Source: Candidatus Zipacnadia bacterium
GTDB taxonomy: Bacteria; Armatimonadota; Zipacnadia; Zipacnadales; Zipacnadaceae
Direction: 5' to 3'
NCBI GenBank assembly: GCA_029821455.1
Contig: JALGTI010000010.1
Coordinates: 1 to 21,120 of the forward strand
DNA length: 21,120 nt
A program made the translations under genes and the position numbers. The notes beneath the pieces are model-generated. The model did not search any database. It was not told the origin of the DNA and saw only the letters and a list, made by a program, of their open reading frames with translations. Shown here piece after piece: positions 7,216 to 14,094 of the stretch. Within the stretch, counting starts at the first letter, position 1. The number at the start of each line of letters is the position of its first letter.

Positions 7216-7479
7216 ATGCAGAGACCAATACAACGCAACGGTCGCACTCCACGCCGGGCAGTACTGGCCGCCATCCGCAAGCGGTGCCTGGCCTGCGTGG
7301 AAAGCTGGAAGCAGGTCCAGCGATGTGACAAGACAGACTGCCGCCTGTGGCCGTTTCGGTTCGGGCTGATGCCGGAAACCGCCTCCGAACAGGGCAAGCT
7401 GGTAGACCCGAAGAAGTTCAAGTATTGGGAGGATATGACACCGGACGAAAGGCAGCAGACCTACCGACGGGACAAGTGA
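7216..7479 (+). CDS. small Cys-motif protein of phage type
   Basis: 87 residues, ATG at 7216 with AAAGGAG about 11 bases upstream. The core AIRKRCLACVESWKQVQRCD, followed by TDCRLWPFRFG, matches a small phage/prophage protein pattern I know ('IRAKCLDC...EVR.C...DCPLYPYRFG'). Its Cys residues (CLAC, RC, DC) probably bind zinc. Such genes sit near replication genes in phages of Chloroflexi, Planctomycetes and Deltaproteobacteria; the role is unknown. It follows the primase fragment by 74 bases on the same strand, so both may come from one degraded prophage. The protein itself looks complete, ending TPDERQQTYRRDK. Confidence 0.65.
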   Translation: MQRPIQRNGRTPRRAVLAAIRKRCLACVESWKQVQRCDKTDCRLWPFRFGLMPETASEQGKLVDPKKFKYWEDMTPDERQQTYRRDK

Positions 7480-7970
7480 GAGGGCCGCAGTCTACACGTC
7501 GGTGTTGCTGTGGGTCGGTCACACGCTCACAGGCAAAGGCCCTCGGCAACTGATCGAGCAAAGCCTGAACGAAGCGCCGCCGGGTGCGGAGCTGCCCAAA
7601 GCTCACAAACGCCAGCACGTTTCGTCCCGCTACGGCCCCAATGGCGGTTCTACGCTCCAGGACGCGCTCCGGCCGGTGCGATAGGGTTAGGTAGGCTCCC
7701 CGAGGTATCGGCCCTCAGAACGCGCACACAGACGCTATTGGGGAGCATTTCTTCGTGTCTGTGTATTCCTCGGTGAGTTGTTGGTCAGGGTGCAGGGCTG
7801 CGGCGTATTCTCCGTTCCCAGGTGACTCTCGCTGCCAAACAAGGCAGGGATGGGCGCTCAAATGGCGAATTACCGAACCAAGCCAGTGTTCTTTCGGCCA
7901 GAACAGGAGTCGCGCAGGCCGCTCTACGGCGGTAAACCAGGATCCGGGGCGTTTCCCGGGGGAGGGGTGG
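7480..7970. other. about 490 bases without a recognisable gene
   Basis: Several short frames are open here (for example 7502-7684 plus), but none has a convincing Shine-Dalgarno or a family signature. One inverted repeat is visible: ACACAGAC (7726-7733) and GTCTGTGT (7757-7764). The stretch lies between the phage-like small gene and the truncated WD40 gene and may be decayed phage sequence. Confidence 0.4.
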
Positions 7971-7976
7971 GTGAAG

Positions 7977-8285
7977 ATGAAGGCCAGATTGATAGTTCTT
8001 TGTGCGGTGATGGTTTGCGGCGCCACGGTTTGCTGGAGCAGAGGAAACGCAGCAGAACTGCCGATCCGATACAACGGCTCGGTGATGTCGGTCGCCTTCT
8101 CACCTGAGGGTAACGTTGTGGCGACCGGTGGTGGGCAAGGGCTTGACGAGCCGGGTGAGGTCATACTCTGGGACGCACAAACCGGAACGATACTCCGGCG
8201 GCTGCACGGGCACAGTGAGCTGGTGGTCTGCGTTGCCTTCTCGCCGGATGGCAAGACACTGGCCCGAACACCCCCATTAGGATAG
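7977..8285 (+). pseudogene. truncated secreted WD40-repeat protein (N-terminal fragment)
   Basis: The start is ATG 7977 or GTG 7971, with GGGGGAGGGG just upstream. A signal peptide (MKARLIVLCAVMVCGATVCW, then SRGNAAE) is followed by one WD40 repeat (SVMSVAFSPEGNVVATGG ... GEVILWDAQTGTILRRL) and the start of a second (HGHSELVVCVAFSPDGKTLA). The protein then breaks off with RTPPLG and a TAG at 8283. WD40 propellers need about seven repeats, so most of the gene is missing. Intact relatives are common exported proteins in Planctomycetes and similar bacteria. The sequence just after the break reads in another frame as a possible transporter end. Confidence 0.75.
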
Positions 8286-8422
8286 GTGCGACCTCTGATG
8301 CTGTGAGGGCAGCAGGTACTCTCATTGGTGATCGTCTGGCCGGGAATGGAAGAGCAGACTTTGGCCAGGCGTTCCTGTGGCCCATGATCGCCTGTGCGCT
8401 AGGCACCGGGCTGATTTTCTAA
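8285..8422 (+). pseudogene. possible C-terminal fragment of an MFS-type transporter
   Basis: A frame ending in TAA at 8420-8422 encodes GATSDAVRAAGTLIGDRLAG, then FGQAFLWPMIACALGTGLIF at the very C-terminus. A glycine-rich helix followed by a hydrophobic last helix is the layout of the last two membrane segments of major-facilitator proteins, for example nucleoside:H+ symporters. No start codon or upstream part is present. The assignment rests on pattern alone. Confidence 0.3.
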
Positions 8423-8504
8423 TTTTTGGGACTTATGTCACAGCGAGATAATGAGTGGCCGCTAGGCAGTGGGGTAGCGAATCCGAAGTGGTGGGCGAAA
8501 GTGA

Positions 8505-8678
8505 ATCCTGACGCGGACGGTGGCCGCCTACCTGGACACGGAGCAGAACTTCAGTCGTCTCACGGGCTACAAGCATCTGTGGAGATTACAAGCGGCATTG
8601 GATGAGAAACATCTCAGCCAAGAAGGATTAGTCGCCCAACCCAATGACACGAGGGGAGCCGTTGGAACTTTCAACTAG
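8505..8678 (+). pseudogene. C-terminal remnant of a transposase
   Basis: An open stretch between TGA (8502) and TAG (8676-8678) encodes VAAYLDTEQNFSRLTGYKHL, then WRLQAALDEKHL. The 'FxRLxGYxxLWxL' pattern close to the C-terminus is typical of several IS transposase families; I cannot fix which one. No catalytic residues are included. It shows that an insertion sequence was once here, among the other gene fragments. Confidence 0.4.
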
Positions 8679-8776
8679 ATCAGGGACATACTCCGGCAGC
8701 GTTCGTGGGGCGAGGGATTACTACCTCAACCAGAGAATGTTTCAATGTTCAACATGCCCAAAGGGAGGAGCCGGGC

Positions 8777-8971
8777 ATAGGTGTCTATGACTTGGTGCTG
8801 AAGCGCCGCAGCATCCGCAAATACGGGCAGGAGCCAATCCGCAAAGAGCCGCTGGATAAGCTGCTTGATGCCTTGCGCCTCGCGCCCTCGGGAGGGAATG
8901 GAGACGATGCTGCCATGACCCGTGTGCCCTTCGACGTTTGCAGTGAAGGTCTTCCAGCTATACTGTGTTGA
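8777..8971 (+). pseudogene. N-terminal fragment of a nitroreductase-family protein with a lost start codon
   Basis: GVYDLVLKRRSIRKYGQEPI, then EPLDKLLDALRLAPSGGN, is the classic N-terminus of nitroreductase/FMN-dependent proteins, where RRSIRKY binds the FMN phosphate and APS..N follows. Similarity ends near 8902; another 22 unrelated residues lead to the stop at 8969-8971. A GGAGGAG sits in the right place, but the triplet where ATG is expected (8777-8779) is ATA. A start farther upstream at 8705 would add unrelated residues. The gene is thus broken at both ends. Confidence 0.6.
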
Positions 8972-9067
8972 TAGCGAGGACAAGTAGCCTGAGGAGCCTA
9001 GCAAACCAACGTGGGTGACACGCAAAGATTCCGGATTCTCGTGAGATATCAAGAAAGGGAGAGGAAA

Positions 9068-10495
9068 ATGTTGTACCGGATTCTTGTCTTGGGAGGTATC
9101 CTGGTTGTGATGACCTCCATGGTGGGCTGTTCCAGTGCAAATGAAACTGCGACGCAAGCTGGCTCGCATGGTCGGGGACAAGGTCTGACTGTCATTCCGC
9201 CCGGGCCGGTCACGGACAAGATTGAAGTCGAGATCCGCCTCACCGTGCGCAATGATAAAACCGATGCCCAAACGTACGCTGTCAGCTTCTACTGGGACGA
9301 AGCTTCGCACCAACACCTCATTGACTCGCAGCGAGTCAGGGTTTCCGGCGGCGAGGCTGTCCTGGTGAACGCCTGGGCGCCTACGGCAGAACACGAAGGC
9401 AAGCACGACTTGCTGTTCCGCGTGCAATGTGAGGGGACGACCGTCGCCGAGGGAAGCTGGCCGCTGGAGGTCAGCCCCTGCGAGACGCGGGCGCTGCCGC
9501 TGATTCAAGGCGTCTGGTACGACCCTGGGATGATTACCTTCGGCGGGTACGGGCCACAAGGCGCAACGGAGGATGACATACGAGGTTCCGTTGACGCGAT
9601 AAAGCGCCTGGGTGCCAACATACTGATCATCAGCTACGTCGAAAGCAGCAGCCTTTCTTCCGAGAACAGCGAGGGGCTGGTCTACTATCCTTCGAGCATC
9701 GAGAGAGACTTCCTCAAACCTGCCGGTCTGGACTTCGACCCGATCGAAGCCATCCTTTTGCAGGCAGATGACAACGACATGCACGTCTTTATCGGTAACG
9801 GCCGTGGCGGAGACTTATATCTGCTGTGGAACGGCTTTGGCGATGTGGAGCGTACCCAGAGAGCCATAGATCTGGGTGTGGAGATGGCTAATGAATTGTG
9901 GGACCGGTACGGTCACCACCCGTCCTTCTATGGCTGGTATTTCGCCCACGAGGCGGATGACATAGCCCAGGCCTCGGCCTACTACAACCCGCTGGCCGAC
10001 CACTGTCATTCCCTGGCCCCCGACAAGCCGGTCATGGTCGCCCCCGCCGGCGCTCCTACCATCAGCCCAGATATCCTCAGGGACAGCCATGTGGACATCT
10101 TCGCGTACCAGGACTCTGTGGGATATGGTTACAAGGACCTCAAGGCCACCTGGGATCCCGAAGTGCGCATCGCAGACCTGCCAGAGATTTACCGGCATTA
10201 TCGAGAGATGCACGAGGGCACTGGCAAGCACCTGTGGAGTGACCTGGAGATCTGGCGAGGCAGTGGCGATCCCAAGATCGGCAGCCGACCGGCGAAGATT
10301 GACGAAGTGAAGCGGCAGATAGCCATCGAGGCCAAGTACGTCGAAACGATCACGGCCTATACGTATCAGTTCATCGGAGGCAAGGCTTCGGCGACAGAAC
10401 CGCTAGAGCCGGCTGGCGGGTACGCTACCAAACTGTACAACGACCTTCTGGACTACCAGACACAGACCCTGGGAAAAGCCTACACCGGCCATTGA
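9068..10495 (+). CDS. lipoprotein with DUF4434-like TIM-barrel (putative glycoside-hydrolase-like) domain
   Basis: 475 residues from ATG 9068, with GGGAG six bases upstream. MLYRILVLGGILVVMTSMVG then Cys21 is a lipoprotein signal, so the protein should be anchored in a membrane and face outward. Residues about 45-140 form an Ig/CARDB-like beta domain (EVEIRLTVRND ... WPLEVSPCE). From about residue 146 a barrel begins: GVWYDPGMITFGG, then DAIKRLGANILIISYVES, a GWYFAHEADD motif (Glu295 is a candidate acid), and a DIFAYQDSVG strand. This order is that of DUF4434 proteins, which resemble glycoside hydrolases. Substrate unknown. The gene starts an intact plus-strand cluster with a deacetylase and an aminotransferase. 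Confidence 0.8.
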   Translation: MLYRILVLGGILVVMTSMVGCSSANETATQAGSHGRGQGLTVIPPGPVTDKIEVEIRLTVRNDKTDAQTYAVSFYWDEASHQHLIDSQRVRVSGGEAVLVNAWAPTAEHEGKHDLLFRVQCEGTTVAEGSWPLEVSPCETRALPLIQGVWYDPGMITFGGYGPQGATEDDIRGSVDAIKRLGANILIISYVESSSLSSENSEGLVYYPSSIERDFLKPAGLDFDPIEAILLQADDNDMHVFIGNGRGGDLYLLWNGFGDVERTQRAIDLGVEMANELWDRYGHHPSFYGWYFAHEADDIAQASAYYNPLADHCHSLAPDKPVMVAPAGAPTISPDILRDSHVDIFAYQDSVGYGYKDLKATWDPEVRIADLPEIYRHYREMHEGTGKHLWSDLEIWRGSGDPKIGSRPAKIDEVKRQIAIEAKYVETITAYTYQFIGGKASATEPLEPAGGYATKLYNDLLDYQTQTLGKAYTGH

Positions 10496-10661
10496 CAATA
10501 ACCTTGTCGGGGAGCAATATATGCCCGGCAACCCTATCATCCGCTGTGTGAGTCTATGCATTCACGCAGGGGTGGTTAGCGGCGGGCCATAGATCGTCAA
10601 ACGCCAGTCGACCGTGGGGTCGGTGATGCGGCAGGTGCACAGCGCGAAAGGAGGAAGCGGA

Positions 10662-11417
10662 TTGACGTGGCAGGATGGCAAGCGTTGGGTCTATTCGGTG
10701 ACGTACGATGAGGGTCTGGAGGCGCTTCTGGACAACGCGGTCCCGGTTCACCGCAAGTACGAGATGCCCGGGCACTTGGCCCTCGTCGCCAGCCAACTGG
10801 GTGTAGTCCGCAGGATCCCGGTCGAGCTTGATCAGGAGCCGCGCTGTAGTTATGATGGGATGATGACCTTGTCCGTCGAGCAGATAAAGATGCTGTGCGC
10901 CGAGGGTTGGGGAGTCTCCAATCACAGCATGACTCATCCTGCCATCACGGCGGAGAATGCCCACTACGAAGTCATCGAGAGCCGCAAGGTGCTGGAGGAC
11001 GCCCTGGAAATGGAGGTCAGGATGTTCTGCGTTCCCGGATGCAATGACTGGTACGAGGCGGTGCGTGCCGTTGCCGCCCAGGCCGGGTTGCATTCCATTC
11101 TGACCATCTATGATGACATCAACACCGCCGATACCGATCTGCTGCGCCTGTGCCGGGCGCCCCTGCACGAGGAGTATCCCCCGCCGTTCTATTCGGCCTA
11201 CGACCCATACAAGCGCCTCTATCAAGCGGTTGACGCGGGGGGCTGGGTCATTGACTACTGTCACTGTCCCCTGCCCGGCAAGGTGATGCACCCGTGGAAA
11301 GATTGCAGCCTTGAACATCTCGAGGAGCGGTTTGAGATGGTGCTGCGAGTGGGTGGGGATGACGTGTGGCTCGCCGAGCCAAATGAGGTCGTTGAATACC
11401 TGCTGAGTGTAAGGTGA
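10662..11417 (+). CDS. divergent polysaccharide deacetylase (NodB-like)
   Basis: 251 residues from a TTG start (10662-10664). AAAGGAGG (10647-10654) lies exactly seven bases before it, better than the GTG at 10614 or ATG at 10626. NodB motif 1 is VTYDEG (Asp16, Glu17), where TFDDG is usual, so the second, metal-binding Asp is replaced by Glu. Motif 2 is intact, SNHSMTHP (His88, His92). Motif 3 is reduced to CVPGCNDWYEA. The enzyme family removes acetyl groups from N-acetyl sugars of glycans. No signal peptide is seen, so it may act inside the cell. A TTGACA (10492-10497) in the gap before the gene lacks a good -10. The gene ends six bases before the aminotransferase. Confidence 0.8.
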   Translation: MTWQDGKRWVYSVTYDEGLEALLDNAVPVHRKYEMPGHLALVASQLGVVRRIPVELDQEPRCSYDGMMTLSVEQIKMLCAEGWGVSNHSMTHPAITAENAHYEVIESRKVLEDALEMEVRMFCVPGCNDWYEAVRAVAAQAGLHSILTIYDDINTADTDLLRLCRAPLHEEYPPPFYSAYDPYKRLYQAVDAGGWVIDYCHCPLPGKVMHPWKDCSLEHLEERFEMVLRVGGDDVWLAEPNEVVEYLLSVR

Positions 11418-11423
11418 TCTGCC

Positions 11424-12683
11424 ATGCTTGAGAAAGTGCCGAGGGCCAAGTACGGACCACAGCGGATGATGGAAGGGAAGGAAGAGAAGCCGGTTGACAT
11501 TCCCATGCAGTATCCCCGCACCATGGGGCCCAACTGCATGAACTACCTCCAGGAGGTGGTGGACAGCGGCTTGACAGTTGATATGGTGGGGCGCTTCGAG
11601 AAGGCATTCGCAAAGGAACTGGGCGTGAAGCACTGCATTGCCACCCCGGGTTGCACACCCGCGCTGGCAACACTTGCGGCAGCGTTTGACTTCGAGCCAG
11701 GGGACGAGATCATCAACAGCCCCATCGCAGACTACGGAACGCTTCAGGGCCTGGTCACGGAGAACTATATACCTGTCTTTGCCGACGCTGCACCTGGCAC
11801 GGTCAACCTCAGCGCAGAAACCATCGCACCCTGCATCACCGATCGGACGCGGGCGATCCTCGTGGTGCATATGACGGGCATTATCTGCGACATGGACCCG
11901 ATCAATGAGCTGGCCGAGAAACACGGGTTGATAGTCTACGAGGATGCCTGCCAGGCGATCTTCAGCCAATACAAGGGCCGATTGGCCGGAACCTTGGGGA
12001 CCGCCGCAGGCTTCTCATTCGACTCAGAGAAGACTATGGGGTCGGACATCGGCGGATGCGTCGTGACCGATGACGATGACCTGGCCGAACGCGTCCGGTT
12101 CTACGGCCAGAGCCGTGGCGCACAACAGGAGCCACACTTTGGGCGCAGGCATGTCGCGCTTGGCTACGCATACCGAATGACGCAATGCACTGCCGCCATC
12201 TGCCTGGCCCAGCTTGAGATCGTGCGCGAGCAGGTCGTCCATCGGGACAAGATGGTGCGGCTGCTGACCGACCTGATCGCCGAGATCCCAGGGATTACGC
12301 CGATACCGATTCCGGACTATCTGGACGTGTACTCCTGTTGGATGTTCGGGTTCACCATTAATCCGGATCAGTTCACCTGCGACGCCGAGGGGTTCGCCAA
12401 GCAGGTCCAGGATGCAGGGGTGCCGATGGCGGACATCGGCAAGATGTATCTGATGCCGGCAGCGTGCACCTTCCTGGAAGACATGACGCGCAGCAAGACC
12501 TATCCCTTCTCGATGCCGCCGGCCTCGCACGAGTATAGCTTTAGCGAGGACAATTGCCCGAATGCCAGAGACTACCTGGAGAACTTCGTATACTGGCCGA
12601 CTTTCTGCGAGAAGTACACCGAGGAGATATGTGAGCAGGTCGCAGGTGTCGTCCGGGCAGTTGCCGACCGCTATCGCAGGTAA
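11424..12683 (+). CDS. DegT/DnrJ/EryC1/StrS-family PLP aminotransferase
   Basis: 419 residues. The fold-type I landmarks of sugar aminotransferases are present: GVKHCIATPGCTPALATLAA near residue 67, EPGDEIINSPIADYGT, VHMTGIICDM, VYEDACQA (Asp174 to pair with the PLP ring nitrogen) and FSFDSEKTMGSDIGG with the Schiff-base Lys203. Family members transfer an amino group from glutamate to keto-sugars used in lipopolysaccharide, antibiotics or glycans. Length and spacing are normal. The start ATG (11424) has AAGGTGA upstream, overlapping the deacetylase stop. The two genes are surely co-transcribed, so an amino-sugar or glycan-modification pathway is likely; the exact sugar is unknown. Confidence 0.9.
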   Translation: MLEKVPRAKYGPQRMMEGKEEKPVDIPMQYPRTMGPNCMNYLQEVVDSGLTVDMVGRFEKAFAKELGVKHCIATPGCTPALATLAAAFDFEPGDEIINSPIADYGTLQGLVTENYIPVFADAAPGTVNLSAETIAPCITDRTRAILVVHMTGIICDMDPINELAEKHGLIVYEDACQAIFSQYKGRLAGTLGTAAGFSFDSEKTMGSDIGGCVVTDDDDLAERVRFYGQSRGAQQEPHFGRRHVALGYAYRMTQCTAAICLAQLEIVREQVVHRDKMVRLLTDLIAEIPGITPIPIPDYLDVYSCWMFGFTINPDQFTCDAEGFAKQVQDAGVPMADIGKMYLMPAACTFLEDMTRSKTYPFSMPPASHEYSFSEDNCPNARDYLENFVYWPTFCEKYTEEICEQVAGVVRAVADRYRR

Positions 12684-13113
12684 AGGCGGCCGTGGCGCAG
12701 GCGTCCGACGTGCGGTCCCCGTAGCGCAGGGGGCTGGTCTGCGAAGCTACCAGGGGGTAGGTCGGCCATTGCCTACGACAAGCAGCCTTGCTTGCTGGAG
12801 GGGCCGGATGCATTGCCTTCAGCCCCTGTAGGTGCTCCGTTACCGGGAGAACTGCAGGGCGGGGACCCGTCCCCCGCCCAAAGCGCTTGGTGGCCTCCGC
12901 ATCCTGCCGATGAGCATAATCTTCTCCCCTCCCCCCTCCCACGCATTGACCGGCGTCAGGCCCGCATACGTGCCCCGAGTTCTGGCGGGAGATCAGGAGC
13001 GGGATTCAGCCCTGGTCGCCAGGGTGGAGCTTCTGTTTGGTATCAGCAGGCTCTTTCTCACGGTGACGGCGGTGGAGGACCCAAGCTGCATCGGGCAGCG
13101 CGCCGGAGAACCC
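12684..13113. other. about 430 bases without a recognisable gene; GC-rich hairpins
   Basis: After the aminotransferase stop I see no coding signature, although a frame is open on the plus strand (12832-13119). GGGCGGGG (12857-12864) pairs with CCCCGCCC (12872-12879) around a seven-base loop, without a T-tract. CCCTGG/CCAGGG (13010-13024) forms a second small hairpin. A 20-base pyrimidine tract lies at 12921-12940. One of the hairpins may end the upstream transcript. Confidence 0.35.
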
Positions 13114-13499
13114 CCGTAAGGTCCCAAAACTGATACGCAGCTGTTGTTGGTCGGGATATGGTGTGCGGCCTCGAGGGCGGGAGTCGGAATCAGCCGATGC
13201 TGGTTTGGCCCGAACACCGTGGCGCCATCAGGACTCACGCATCCAGCCCCAGATTCTGTCTGGCCGCCCGGTATTGGCTTCTGTTGAGCGTGACGCCATC
13301 CTGCGCCAGTCATGTATCTCTCTAATGGGACGCGTCGAGCTATCTTTGTAGGGCGACAAGAGGCCTTGCCCCGGCCTTGCTGTGGGGCATAATCGAGGGC
13401 CGAGGGACGTGGCGTGACGCCGTGCAGCGAAAGCAGGAGGGCACTCTTCCCGGACACAGGGGGTGAGAAGCCCCTGCGCATTGGTTTTGGCCCCCGCGG
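13114..13499 (+). mobile_element. MITE-like element, copy A, with about 27-bp terminal inverted repeats
   Basis: The left end reads CCGTAAGGTCCCAAAACTGA, then TACGCAG (13114-13140). The complement of the right end (about 13473-13499) reads CCGCGGGGGCCAAAACCAAT, then GCGCAG. The inner 18 positions match at 14. The interior from 13222 to 13461 is homologous to copy B (13727-14003): shared blocks include CATCAGGACT/CCTCAGGACT, CAGATTCTG/GAGATTCTG, GGCATAAT and GCGAAAGCAG/CCGAAAGCAG. Copy A has about 85 extra bases next to its left end. No transposase is encoded, so it would move only with help. No clear target duplication is visible. Confidence 0.55.
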
Positions 13500-13604
13500 A
13501 TTCATTCCAGTGCGCGGGCCGCAGTAAGTGGGCTGACAGAGAAGTGCACTTGCTTGGCGAATAGCTTCTAGCGGGCAATTCCAGGGATAGAGGCGCAGGT
13601 GAAG

Positions 13605-13742
13605 ATGAGCCAGCAGCACCGGTGTTCAGGTTGCGGGCGCGTGGTCAGAGCCGAGGACCGCTTCTGCGCTGACTGCGGGGCTTGGTTGGACAAGAGCGGC
13701 TCTCCGTGGAGTCCCATAGCTTATCTGCGCCCTCAGGACTAA
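13605..13742 (+). pseudogene. zinc-ribbon protein, N-terminal part, cut by copy B of the element
   Basis: ATG at 13605 opens 45 codons ending in TAA at 13742. The N-terminus MSQQHRCSGCGRVVRAEDRF, then CADCGAWL, is a standard four-Cys zinc ribbon (Cys7, 10, 21, 24) as found at the start of many membrane or regulatory proteins. Sequence after DKSGS (from about 13704) belongs to the left inverted repeat of element copy B, which supplies the last residues and the stop. The original protein was probably longer. Only a weak purine-rich ribosome site (AGGTGAAG) touches the ATG. Confidence 0.5.
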
Positions 13743-14041
13743 TCCATTCAGCCGGAGATTCTGCCCGACGGCCGGGTCTGGCCTGCCGTTGGTCATAAGG
13801 CTATCCTCCCTGCATGTTCTGATATGTGCTTCTTCTGTTACCGTGTCCTTGTACCTCCGGAACAATCCGTCCCATCTGGTCAGGTGTCTTTCTGATAGCA
13901 GGCCTCCTGCCGCCGGTGTTAGGATGTGGCATAATAGACGGCAAAGGAACGTTGCGTAGTCCATTGCGCCGAAAGCAGAATGGCATTCTGCCCGAGGACA
14001 GGGCACGAAAACGCGCTACGGATTAGTTTGGGACCTTACGG
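13704..14041 (+). mobile_element. MITE-like element, copy B, same orientation as copy A
   Basis: The left end CCGTGGAGTCCCATAGCTTA (from 13704) and the complement of the right end, CCGTAAGGTCCCAAACTAAT (14041 back to about 14022), are imperfect inverted repeats. The right end is a perfect 15-bp inverse match (CCGTAAGGTCCCAAA) to the left end of copy A at 13114-13128. The interior 13727-14003 is homologous to copy A 13222-13461. The element is about 338 bases, has no plausible gene, and interrupts the zinc-ribbon frame. It contains an extended -10-like TGGCATAAT near 13926-13935. Confidence 0.6.
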
Positions 14042-14094
14042 CGGCATCGGCGGTTCATTTGGCGTGAAGAGCGCCAATTTGCTGGGGGGCGAGT

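Noticed and set aside
7502..7684. 60-codon open frame on the plus strand
   Set aside because: No Shine-Dalgarno, no family pattern, overlapping frames of equal quality.
8726..9784. 352-codon open frame on the minus strand
   Set aside because: Antisense to the DUF4434 lipoprotein and the nitroreductase fragment, no ribosome site and no recognisable motif.
10492..10520. Promoter with TTGACA and CAATAT spaced by 17 bases before the deacetylase
   Set aside because: The -10 matches only three of six positions and TTGACA contains the stop codon of the previous gene. Support too weak.
10554..11969. 471-codon open frame on the minus strand across the deacetylase and aminotransferase
   Set aside because: It is antisense to two clearly conserved genes and shows His/Pro-rich low-sense protein with no family motif. 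High GC at third positions explains the openness.
12857..12879. Intrinsic terminator after the aminotransferase gene
   Set aside because: Good 8-bp GC stem but no T-tract, and 170 bases after the stop codon, so only noted as a hairpin.
12993..13619. 208-codon open frame on the minus strand
   Set aside because: Runs through both element ends of copy A and non-coding sequence, with no motif.
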